Assembly: GCF_025685685.1 (NCBI RefSeq)
Contig: NZ_JAGSYH010000001.1
Location: forward strand, 744,001 to 808,000
Source of the DNA: Acidicapsa dinghuensis
GTDB lineage: Bacteria; Acidobacteriota; Terriglobia; Terriglobales; Acidobacteriaceae
Direction: 5' to 3'
DNA length: 64,000 nucleotides
The notes below the pieces were generated by a model. The model searched no databases, had not been told where the DNA came from, and worked only from the letters and a program-made list of their open reading frames with translations. Position numbers and translations under genes: made by a program. Each line of letters opens with the position of its first letter. The stretch's first letter is position 1. Positions 37,757-45,861 of this stretch are shown piece after piece.

Positions 37757-39178
37757 GTGATCCGGCGACCCTATCTCGCAAATACCCTGACGGCAGCGCT
37801 CCTCCTGTGTACCCTTTGCGCTCACGGACAATCGGGCGAGAGCGCTTCGAATCTCGACCGGTATTTCCAGCAGGCGTCCGTCGATTTCAATGCCGGCAAA
37901 TTTCCTGAAGCCGCGGCTATTCTCGAAAAACTGGCACGGCAGGTTCCGGCAAGCTTTGAAGTTCATGAGCTGCTCGGCATGGTTTACTCGGCCCAATCGC
38001 TGAACGATAAAGCAGTCACGCAGCTTGAGGAAGCTGCACGGCTCAATCCTGGCTCTGCCGCTGGGCACGTCAATCTGGCGGCGGTGCTCACGCAGACAGG
38101 TAAAGCGGATCTTGCGGCGCAGCAATTTCAAAAAGCACTCGCGATTGAGCCCCATAACTACAATGCAAACCACGATCTCGGCGAGCTGTATGTGCAGGAC
38201 GGAAAGCCCGCCAGAGCTATTCCCTTCCTTAAAGCTGCGGCAGAGATCCAACCGGAGCAGTACGACAATGGCTATGATCTTGCGATGGCTTGCTTGTTGA
38301 CCGATCGGAACACCGAGGCTGAGACCGAAGCGCACCGCCTGTTAAAGGTTAAAGACACTGCTGAGGTTCACAATATGCTTGGGCAAATAGATGAAAACAC
38401 AGGTAAATTCATCGATTCTATCAATGAGTTTCAGACCGCCGCTCACATGGATCCCAGCGATGACAACCTTTTTGGCTGGGGCAGCGAATTGCTTCTCCAT
38501 CGCACCTATAATCCTGCCGTAGAGGTCTTCCAGGAAGGAGTCAGGCGATACCCAAAGTCTCCGCGTATGAGCATCGGGCTAGGCATGGCACTCTATTCGC
38601 TCGGCAAATACGATGAATCGGTCAAGGCGCTTCTGGTGGCCGCCGATCTTGATCCCTCAGATCCTCGCGGCTATCTCTTTCTTTCGAAGGCATATGACAG
38701 TTCACCGAATCAGGCGGAAGACGTGATCGCGCGCTTTCGCCGTTATGCAGAGCTGCAACCCAAGAATGCCCACGCCGCTTACTATTACGCGATGAGCCTG
38801 TGGAAGGGAAAGCGGACGGAAGACGCAGGGTTCGATCCGCATCAGATTCAGGCACTGCTCGATAAAGCGATTACACTTGATCCGCGCATGCCCGAGGCGC
38901 AGTTGCAGATGGGAAATCTGCTCTCAGACCAGCATAAGTATGCTGATTCAATTCCTTTTTATCAGAAAGCCATTGCGCTCGATGCGAGTCTTGCTGATGC
39001 GCACTACAGGTTGGGTCAGAGTTACGTTCATACGGATCAACGGGACAAAGCCAAGGGAGAAATTGAGATCTATCAGCGGCTGCGTGCGCAACATCTGGCT
39101 GAACTTGATCGTGAACGCGCTGAAGTCCGACAATTCATATACTCCGCAAAGAGCGGCGCAGTTGCCGGGCCTCAATAG
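37757..39178 (+). CDS. secreted TPR protein
   Basis: A 473-residue exported protein, made of a signal peptide (LANTLTAALLLCTLCAHGQ) and TPR-type repeats along its whole length, for example FNAGKFPEAAAILEKLARQV, QFQKALAIEPHNYNANHDLG and SIPFYQKAIALDASLADAHY. It shares WGSELLLHR, PRMSIGLG and the same C-terminal Glu/Arg-rich helix with the TPR protein at 26049, but lacks that protein's N-terminal beta-sandwich. The start is GTG with a poor ribosome site; it is chosen because the signal peptide begins there. Likely a periplasmic adaptor for neighbouring exported proteins; this is inference. The following DUF1501-like gene starts 84 bases later. Confidence 0.82.
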   Translation: MIRRPYLANTLTAALLLCTLCAHGQSGESASNLDRYFQQASVDFNAGKFPEAAAILEKLARQVPASFEVHELLGMVYSAQSLNDKAVTQLEEAARLNPGSAAGHVNLAAVLTQTGKADLAAQQFQKALAIEPHNYNANHDLGELYVQDGKPARAIPFLKAAAEIQPEQYDNGYDLAMACLLTDRNTEAETEAHRLLKVKDTAEVHNMLGQIDENTGKFIDSINEFQTAAHMDPSDDNLFGWGSELLLHRTYNPAVEVFQEGVRRYPKSPRMSIGLGMALYSLGKYDESVKALLVAADLDPSDPRGYLFLSKAYDSSPNQAEDVIARFRRYAELQPKNAHAAYYYAMSLWKGKRTEDAGFDPHQIQALLDKAITLDPRMPEAQLQMGNLLSDQHKYADSIPFYQKAIALDASLADAHYRLGQSYVHTDQRDKAKGEIEIYQRLRAQHLAELDRERAEVRQFIYSAKSGAVAGPQ

Positions 39179-39261
39179 GCCGGCAACGTTTTATGGAAAG
39201 AACCAGGTATCATTCGTTGAATATCCGCACTGAATCAATTCGTACATCAGGGCAGGGATCC

Positions 39262-40416
39262 ATGTTGGAGAGCTCGCCGATGCAAATCGCGCGCCGGCTT
39301 AGCATCAATCGAAGAGATTTCCTGCGTAGCGCTGCGGCAATGTCACTCGGCTCGTCGCTGGTTTCAGCCAGCCCTCTCGCAAGGGCTGCCTCCGTACTCA
39401 ATAAGCGCAAAGTCATTGTCGTCACCTTTGGCGGCGGCGCACGTGACCAGGAGACCTTTGCGCCCGAGGGTCAAGAGAATATTCCGAACCTGATGCACGA
39501 GTTGCTTCCACAATCCTCTTTCTTCACGCACGTACAGAATCAAGGCATTCTCGGTCACTATGTCGCCACGGCCAGTCTTGCTACCGGCGTCTATGAAACG
39601 CTCAATAACTTCGCCGCCGTGCCTCCAGATCACCCCACTGTATTTGAATACTTCCGCAAAGAGCTGCGCCGTCCTGCATCAGACGCATGGGTAGTCGCGC
39701 CAAGCAACGGATTCAACCGCATTGGTGAGAGCGACAACCGATCCTACGGTCCCGGGCTCGGCGCGAAGGTCATTCTACCCAAACATTTACTCACGGCGAC
39801 GCTTAGCGGTTCCGATGCCGAGTTCGAACATCTGCTGCGAGACAACTACGAAACGCCCCTGTACACGCCTCAACTTACCGGCAATGAATTTGAGCTGCAT
39901 CAGTTGCAGGAAATGCTGAAGCTCTCAGTAGATGAGTTTCGCGCGCACGCACGCACACTCTCAAGCCCGGATGAATTGTCGGTCTACATCGCGCGACAGC
40001 TCATGCGCCAGGAGGCTCCAAGCCTGCTCTGGATCACCATGCACGATATCGATGTAGCGCATGCGGGGGCTTACTCGCTCTACATTGAAGGCATACAGCG
40101 CACCGACCGGCTCTGCGCAGAACTATGGAAAGCCGTGCAAAGCGAGCCCGAATACGCAAACAACACAACCATGTTCATCCTGCCTGACTTTGGTCGCGAT
40201 TCTGACGAAGACGCCGGGGGCAATGGATTTCAACACCATCGTACCGGCGATATTGCCTCACGGACGACATGGATGATGGCTCTCGGAGCCGGAGTTCGCC
40301 AGGGCGTTATCTACGACCAGCCAGTACAATCGATCGACTTCGTACCGACCCTGGGCGCTATGATGGGTTTTCAAACCTCTCTTTCCAGCGGCAAGCCTAT
40401 TCGGGAGCTGGTATAA
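39262..40416 (+). CDS. Tat-exported DUF1501-like / alkaline phosphatase superfamily protein
   Basis: About 384 residues with a twin-arginine signal (INRRDFLRSAAAMSLGSSL). The body begins with KVIVVTFGGGARDQETF, the first strand and metal region of the alkaline phosphatase-like fold, and near the end carries ILPDFGRDSDEDAGGNGFQH followed by HRTGD. That resembles the EFGRTP...GRDHH signature of DUF1501 proteins. Whether it is an active hydrolase is unclear since the first metal-site residues are altered. ATG at 39262 has an AGGGA nearby; ATG at 39280 with GGAG is an equal alternative. The next gene starts three bases after its stop, so translation is coupled. Confidence 0.75.
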   Translation: MLESSPMQIARRLSINRRDFLRSAAAMSLGSSLVSASPLARAASVLNKRKVIVVTFGGGARDQETFAPEGQENIPNLMHELLPQSSFFTHVQNQGILGHYVATASLATGVYETLNNFAAVPPDHPTVFEYFRKELRRPASDAWVVAPSNGFNRIGESDNRSYGPGLGAKVILPKHLLTATLSGSDAEFEHLLRDNYETPLYTPQLTGNEFELHQLQEMLKLSVDEFRAHARTLSSPDELSVYIARQLMRQEAPSLLWITMHDIDVAHAGAYSLYIEGIQRTDRLCAELWKAVQSEPEYANNTTMFILPDFGRDSDEDAGGNGFQHHRTGDIASRTTWMMALGAGVRQGVIYDQPVQSIDFVPTLGAMMGFQTSLSSGKPIRELV

Positions 40417-40419
40417 GCT

Positions 40420-41628
40420 ATGCAGCCAAGCGATCTCACTCCCGATAAATTCAGCAAATATCCACCTGAAGCAAAACATGTAGCTGTTACCCATCTCAAC
40501 GTGTTGCGGCAGCTTCCTCTCAGTTTTGTAGCGAGCCTGTTGCGTGAGGTCATCGATTACGACTACCGCTTCCCCGCAGAGCGCACTGCCATCGACCGCG
40601 AATTGGCAGATCTTGACCATCTTTCAGCTGAGAAACTCGACGCCCGTTTTGCTGGCTTTGCGCAGCTAAAACTCACGGGTGATCTTGAGAGGCTTGATTG
40701 GGTCGATGAACCAGGCCGCTTCACCGAGGAATTGTCGGCTTATCTGTGGCGTACCCACCAGCTCGATGCTTTCCGGTCTGCGGCGACAGAATACGGCAGA
40801 CAGTTAGACGCAAACCTGCCGGTTGCCCCGTTGCCGATTCCTCGTGTCGGAATCGCCGTAATCGGCAAAGATGTTCCACAGTATGACGGACACCTCTTTA
40901 AACAACTTCGGCAACATGGAACGCTCTTCGAAGCCGTCACCCCTGACAATGGCCTGGCGCAGATACTCGAATTCGCGTCAACACGCGCCAGCAACCATCC
41001 TGGAAATTATCTGCACTGGTATATCGATGGCGGATCACCAGAACCTCCTCATACCTCGTTGACATCTGTCTCTTATCAGGGCATCACACCGCTTCGCGAC
41101 TCACTTTTGCGTTTCATGCAATCCGAGATCACGAGACCCGGCATGGGTCCTGAAGAGCTTCGCACTCACATGGCACAACTGACTCCGTCGGACCTCGGCT
41201 TCGACGATGGCGGCGATCCTGTAATGGGGAGATATCGGTTGAAATTGTTTACCGAGGGATCCGGCACACAGATTTTCTCGACAACGTTTGTGCAATGGGC
41301 GTGCAGAGAGTGTCTGCGGCGAGCTCAGCCATTAACGCTCGTCGCTCGTTATGCGCCACGCCAGCGGCAACGATCGATGAACGAGCTACTGTCAAACAAC
41401 GATTCCAAGATCGAACTAGATCCAGTTGGCTCCCTCATAGACGGCGACATGGGAGCTTACTATCACTGGATCAATCAACAACGCTTGCCTGGAGCAGAAC
41501 AATCTTCTTTGGTGGTCTGGTATGAGGGACATTCGCAGGCACTTGCTGTTACACCAACACTTCCGCGAGGAACGACCTCAGGATCGAAGCTCGATCTGAA
41601 AGGGCTGCTGACGCTAGCAACTTCCTAA
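40420..41628 (+). CDS. hypothetical protein coupled to the DUF1501-like gene
   Basis: A 402-residue protein I do not recognise. There is no signal peptide or membrane segment, so it appears cytoplasmic although its partner is exported. The N-terminal half is helical (VLRQLPLSFVASLLREVIDY, then ELADLDHLSAEKLDARFAGF). The middle carries strands such as RVGIAVIGKDVPQYDG and a conserved-looking HWYIDGGSPEPPHTSL, and the end RYAPRQRQRSMNELLSNND followed by SLIDGDMGAYYHWIN. It starts three bases after the preceding stop. The tight coupling suggests it helps make, fold or sense the Tat substrate. Confidence 0.7.
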   Translation: MQPSDLTPDKFSKYPPEAKHVAVTHLNVLRQLPLSFVASLLREVIDYDYRFPAERTAIDRELADLDHLSAEKLDARFAGFAQLKLTGDLERLDWVDEPGRFTEELSAYLWRTHQLDAFRSAATEYGRQLDANLPVAPLPIPRVGIAVIGKDVPQYDGHLFKQLRQHGTLFEAVTPDNGLAQILEFASTRASNHPGNYLHWYIDGGSPEPPHTSLTSVSYQGITPLRDSLLRFMQSEITRPGMGPEELRTHMAQLTPSDLGFDDGGDPVMGRYRLKLFTEGSGTQIFSTTFVQWACRECLRRAQPLTLVARYAPRQRQRSMNELLSNNDSKIELDPVGSLIDGDMGAYYHWINQQRLPGAEQSSLVVWYEGHSQALAVTPTLPRGTTSGSKLDLKGLLTLATS

Positions 41629-41828
41629 GGCTCAATAGACCGCGACACCGATGGACGCAAAGCTACATCTCATACGCCGGTACAAGCTGTAATCTATATC
41701 CTCGTATTGTGGAATGCGCCAGTGATACGAACCTGTGCAAACAGCAGCCGGCCACAGGTATTAATGTCTAATGAGCGCGATCAGTCAACCATCGCTCTCA
41801 TTATCCATCTGCTCCAAAGGGAGGGACC
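41629..41828. other. intergenic stretch before copC
   Basis: 200 bases without a gene. I see no terminator and could not fix a promoter, though the copC gene has a strong ribosome site at its right end. Confidence 0.35.
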
Positions 41829-42194
41829 ATGCATCGCTTCAAAAATACCTTGCTATCGACTGTAATTGCACTCTCAGTGGCAGCCGCACCATCTGCCTTT
41901 GCGCACGCCCACCCCACGACCATGGCTCCTGCACCGGATTCAACCGGGCCAGCGCCGAGCAAAATTTCCATTACATTCTCAGAGGCTGTAGAGCCCAAAT
42001 TCAGCTCTATCAAGCTGACCAATATGGAAGGCAAATCAGCAGATCCCCAGAGTTCTGCAGCCGTCCCCGGCGATCCCAAAACTATTTCCCTGCCAGTGCC
42101 CACGCTGCCTGCCGGGACCTACATCGTTCACTGGGTTAATGTCTCAGTTGACGGGCATCGGCTGCAGGGAAGCTACAAGTTCACGGTGCGATAA
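41829..42194 (+). CDS. copC: periplasmic copper-binding protein CopC
   Basis: A 121-residue periplasmic cupredoxin-like beta-barrel. The signal peptide should be cut after AFA25, leaving His26 as the mature N-terminus. His26 with Asp108 and His110 of the DGH motif gives the Cu(II) site of CopC proteins. The Met-rich Cu(I) loop of classical CopC is not obvious, so it probably carries a single Cu(II) site. GGGAGGGA precedes the ATG. CopD follows 11 bases later, the usual pair for copper uptake or sequestration. There is no copA/copB or copper sensor nearby. Confidence 0.92.
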   Translation: MHRFKNTLLSTVIALSVAAAPSAFAHAHPTTMAPAPDSTGPAPSKISITFSEAVEPKFSSIKLTNMEGKSADPQSSAAVPGDPKTISLPVPTLPAGTYIVHWVNVSVDGHRLQGSYKFTVR

Positions 42195-42205
42195 AACATT
42201 TCGAA

Positions 42206-43099
42206 ATGCCAACTCTCTTCCCGGTCATGCGAATCTGCGCCGCCGCATTCACCGACGTCGCGTATGTGTCCGCGGCGGGGGCTCTGCTAAACCGTCTCTG
42301 GATCGGAAGACTGAGCACTGGCGACAAGAAGCTAAGAGCATGTCTTCGAACAGCATCCGTGGCGTTACTTCTGCTGCTCCCAGTTCAATTTTTCCTGCTC
42401 TCAGCGTCGATGGTCGGGGATACCTCATGGACTGACGCCTGGCAAGCCATGCCAGACGTCGCGAGCACTCATTCGGGCAGAGCACTCCTCATAAGCTGGT
42501 GTCTTCTCCCTTGCCTCCTCTTGTTATCGTTCCTCTTCTCTTCTCTATCCAGAATTAAAGGCACGATGCTTGGGATAGGCCTCGTCGTGTGTTTCCTTGC
42601 CTTCCGCTCCTTTAACGGGCATGCCGCCTCTGATGGAGACTTTACTTTGCGCGAAGCGATGCAGTTCCTGCATCTGTGTTCTATCGCGACCTGGAGCGGT
42701 GGAGTCATCATCGCCGGATTGATAACTGCTCCTTGCCTGGCCTCCGCCAACCACTTCGACGATTTGGCGCTGTTTGGCAGGCGGCTCTCGCAAACCATCA
42801 CAGTGGCGCTGGCCATCGTCATCGCTACTGGAATCTACAATTCCTGGGAAGGCCAGGGAGGATCGCTCGTTCCGCTGCCTCACACGCCATGGGGGCGCAT
42901 GCTGCTCTTGAAACTTTCCTTCGTGCTTCTCGCGTTGGGACACGGTGCACGAGTACGATTCCTGCTGAAAGCGCCGCTACCGTGGACTGATCGTCAAGCT
43001 ACGATCATGCGGCGATGGCTGCGAACTGAAGCTATGCTGATGATCGCAGTAATAGTTTGCTCCGCGTGGCTTGCCAATCTGCCCCCAGGGGAAATGTAA
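42206..43099 (+). CDS. copD: copper-transport membrane protein CopD
   Basis: A 297-residue inner-membrane protein with about eight hydrophobic helices. The CopD family core is visible in MQFLHLCSIATWSGGVIIAG and in SQTITVALAIVIATGIYNSW. The family is thought to pass copper from CopC across the inner membrane. It lies 11 bases after copC, so they are one transcript. The start lacks a strong ribosome site, consistent with coupling to copC. The length is typical for the short CopD form. The role in this organism could be copper supply for exported enzymes rather than resistance. Confidence 0.88.
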   Translation: MPTLFPVMRICAAAFTDVAYVSAAGALLNRLWIGRLSTGDKKLRACLRTASVALLLLLPVQFFLLSASMVGDTSWTDAWQAMPDVASTHSGRALLISWCLLPCLLLLSFLFSSLSRIKGTMLGIGLVVCFLAFRSFNGHAASDGDFTLREAMQFLHLCSIATWSGGVIIAGLITAPCLASANHFDDLALFGRRLSQTITVALAIVIATGIYNSWEGQGGSLVPLPHTPWGRMLLLKLSFVLLALGHGARVRFLLKAPLPWTDRQATIMRRWLRTEAMLMIAVIVCSAWLANLPPGEM

Positions 43100-43146
43100 A
43101 TATCCACGACACAAATCATCGGAACCCCGAGGACAATGACAGATCG

Positions 43147-45369
43147 ATGGACATGAAACCAAAGCTGCTATGCCAGAACACATCGGAGAGTTCCTCGGCG
43201 CCAAGTTCCTCTGCATCGTGCGACAGTAGCGGAAATCTTAACCGCCGCGAATTCGGCCGTCTGATAACAACGGCCGGCGCTTCCACATACCTGGCTTGCC
43301 ATTCTCTGGTAGCCGAGGCTCTTGAGCAGCACAGCCTTCGTACTCGCTATGCCGCCTTCGAATTCAATAATGCAGGAATGCTTTCAGCAATCCACTTCCG
43401 CAATCGCAATTACATGCCGCAGCCTGCGCCGCTGTTGAGCCTGCGCATTCTTGGCAATTTTCACGCCCCTTCAGCATCGACGTGGAATGAGTCCCATACT
43501 CATCTGATTCTTCGCTATGCAGACATCGATGCGACGGCACAAATTGCGGTGCGGCAAAGGCCAACACATATCACCTTCGAGCTCGTGCAACTCGACAGCA
43601 ATCAGCCTGTAGAACTGGTCTTGTGGGGATCGTACCCGACCACCATTCATGAGATCGTTGGCGAGATTGTCGGCGTCGTGCGGGATGGTGAATGCGCAAT
43701 CGGCATACAAGCGCTCAACGTAAAGACACTTGGTGGTTATCCGAACGAAGAGAGCGACATCGAGCCGGATTCCGTTGAGGCTGATGATCCAGGCAACTAT
43801 CCAGGACTTCCTGCGGAACTGAAAAACAAGCAACGCTGGCGCGGCGATACAGCACGTCTTACCGCGAACGGCAGCGATCTGCAAGCCTATTGCCGCAACC
43901 GCGATCACGCGCGCATCATCTCAAACTGGGGGTGGGAGAAGTACGACGCGCCGCCATTCAATGACGGCGGAGTAATCGGCAGTAAAATTGCACTCTTCGC
44001 CTCTCCAGCATCAGAATCTCTTTCCACTCTTGGGGCAGTCGAAGTCTCCGAAGGACTGCCTCACCCCATGCTGGAAGGTGTCTGGGCCAAGCAATCCATC
44101 CACGCTACTGATTCGTATCTCATCGCCGACTTTGGCGAAGCCTCGATAGCTCATGCAATCGAGCTAACCAAACGCGCGGGCCTGCGATACCTCTACCAAA
44201 GCTCTCCCTTTGAAACATGGGGCCATTTCGAGCTCAAGCGCGACCTCTTCCCTCGCGGGTGGGACGGGTTCAAATATTGCGTTGACGAGGGCCGTAAAGC
44301 AGGTATTAAGGTCGGCTTTCACATGCTCTCAAACTTCATTACTACAAACGACGCGTATGTGACTCCCAAACCCGACCCGCGACTGGCTCACATAGGCACG
44401 GCCAGGCTCACTGCCGCCATTGATCCTACGCAGACAGAAATCCCCGTCGATGATCCCGAGTATTTTCAAAAGCACAGCGCACTCAACACCGTGGTCATCG
44501 GTGACGAACTCATCCAATACGAAGCCGTGTCAGCCCAGTCCCCCTGGCGTTTGCTTCAGTGCAAACGGGGCGCCTTCGGGACCCATGCTTCCTCGCATCC
44601 CATTGACGCCACAGTTGGCCGTTTGCTGGACCATGACTACAAAGTCTTTCTCACCGACACCAGCCTCAGCATCGAGGTGGCGCGTAATCTGGCCAGATTC
44701 TGCAACCACACCGGAGCGCAGCAGACTTCGCTCGATGGTCTCGAAGGCAACTGGTCTACCGGAATGGGCCAATACGGCTGCTCACTCTTCACCAAAACCT
44801 GGTGGGATGAGATGCGTCCGGAGATCCGCGAAGCATTCATCAACGACGCCAGCATGCCGCATCACTTCACCTGGCATATCGCCACTCGCTACAACTGGGG
44901 TGAACCCTGGTATGCAGGTTTTCGCGAGAGCCAGACCATGCTGCGTATGAAGAACCAGATCCTATACACACGCAATCTCATTCCCCGCATGCTTGGCTGG
45001 TTTTCGCTTAGGAAGGAAACCACCTTGGAAGACGCCGAGTGGCTCGGCGCGCGCTCCGCCGGCTTCGATGCCGGATTCGCCCTTGCCATCAGCTTTGAAA
45101 GCCAGGCGCAGCAAGCCGCGGCATCCGGTATAACCATCCCTGCGGATAAGCTCGCAATCCTGGACGCCGTCAAGCGATGGGAAACCGCCCGGCAATCTGG
45201 GGCTTTCCCGACGCATCTCAAGCTTTCTTTACAGGATGTGACGCGTGAATTCCACCTCGTTGACATTGCGCCGGGCGAGTGGGAACTGCAGCCTACCAAC
45301 CCTGCGGGACCAGCCGTACGCGTAAAAAGTGCACCACAAGGGAGAGTGGAAAAAACAGACAATCCTTAG
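43147..45369 (+). CDS. Tat-exported putative TIM-barrel enzyme with inserted beta domain
   Basis: A 740-residue protein with a twin-arginine signal (LNRREFGRLITTAGASTYLA). The first 290 residues are strand-rich, like the N-domain of many glycosidases. The central part looks like a (beta/alpha)8 barrel: LRYLYQSSPFETWGHFELKR, then KAGIKVGFHMLSNFITTN, FLTDTSLSIEVARNLARF and TSLDGLEGNWSTGMGQYG. Inside it an inserted unit carries VVIGDELIQYEAV, RLLQCKRGAFGTHASSHPID, a small beta domain also seen in phage-tail and cell-surface proteins. I cannot place it in a numbered glycosidase family; substrate unknown. The ATG at 43147 is preferred for the Tat signal; a GAGGA lies about 11 bases upstream. It follows copD by 47 bases. 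Confidence 0.72.
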   Translation: MDMKPKLLCQNTSESSSAPSSSASCDSSGNLNRREFGRLITTAGASTYLACHSLVAEALEQHSLRTRYAAFEFNNAGMLSAIHFRNRNYMPQPAPLLSLRILGNFHAPSASTWNESHTHLILRYADIDATAQIAVRQRPTHITFELVQLDSNQPVELVLWGSYPTTIHEIVGEIVGVVRDGECAIGIQALNVKTLGGYPNEESDIEPDSVEADDPGNYPGLPAELKNKQRWRGDTARLTANGSDLQAYCRNRDHARIISNWGWEKYDAPPFNDGGVIGSKIALFASPASESLSTLGAVEVSEGLPHPMLEGVWAKQSIHATDSYLIADFGEASIAHAIELTKRAGLRYLYQSSPFETWGHFELKRDLFPRGWDGFKYCVDEGRKAGIKVGFHMLSNFITTNDAYVTPKPDPRLAHIGTARLTAAIDPTQTEIPVDDPEYFQKHSALNTVVIGDELIQYEAVSAQSPWRLLQCKRGAFGTHASSHPIDATVGRLLDHDYKVFLTDTSLSIEVARNLARFCNHTGAQQTSLDGLEGNWSTGMGQYGCSLFTKTWWDEMRPEIREAFINDASMPHHFTWHIATRYNWGEPWYAGFRESQTMLRMKNQILYTRNLIPRMLGWFSLRKETTLEDAEWLGARSAGFDAGFALAISFESQAQQAAASGITIPADKLAILDAVKRWETARQSGAFPTHLKLSLQDVTREFHLVDIAPGEWELQPTNPAGPAVRVKSAPQGRVEKTDNP

Positions 45370-45689
45370 TATCTCGGCACGCCAGGGTCCACATCATAGG
45401 ACCACGCATCGATTCCACCTGCGACGGACTGTGCCGCATCGAAACCCTGCTGCCGAAGCCAATGAGTCACGCTCAGCGACCTTGCTCCATGGTGGCACAA
45501 GATCAAAAGACGTTCATCCGGGTCAAGCTCCTGGTGGGCCCGCGACGGGATGTCTCCCATCGGCATCAAGGTGCTGCCAGGAATACTGGCGACCTGGAAT
45601 TCCCACGGCTCCCGAACATCGATCAGCCTTGCTTTGCCCTCGCTCAGGATTTCGGCGGCATCTTTGGCGGAAATTTCGTATTCATACAT
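45366..45689 (-). CDS. rhodanese-domain protein
   Basis: A 107-residue single-domain rhodanese, likely a cytoplasmic sulfurtransferase that carries sulfur on a cysteine. The active loop CHHGARS contains the catalytic Cys near residue 73; LIDVREPWEFQVASIPGS is the conserved N-terminal block. It has the size of GlpE/PspE-type proteins without signal peptide. It converges on the TIM-barrel gene with a four-base overlap, so it is a separate transcript. The sulfur acceptor cannot be told from context. Confidence 0.93.
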   Translation of the reverse strand: MYEYEISAKDAAEILSEGKARLIDVREPWEFQVASIPGSTLMPMGDIPSRAHQELDPDERLLILCHHGARSLSVTHWLRQQGFDAAQSVAGGIDAWSYDVDPGVPRY

Positions 45690-45861
45690 ATCTATTCAGG
45701 ATATGTGACAAACCCGCCGCATCGCCAATTCGCGTCGAGTGGTTTCGGCCAGCTATGTGTCTGAATGACTACGGCAGAAAACGATACACTGGCTTAGATT
45801 TCTCTACTGCCCAAATGAAAGCATCCGGCAAGGGAAATCACGTAAAACAATACTGGATAGT

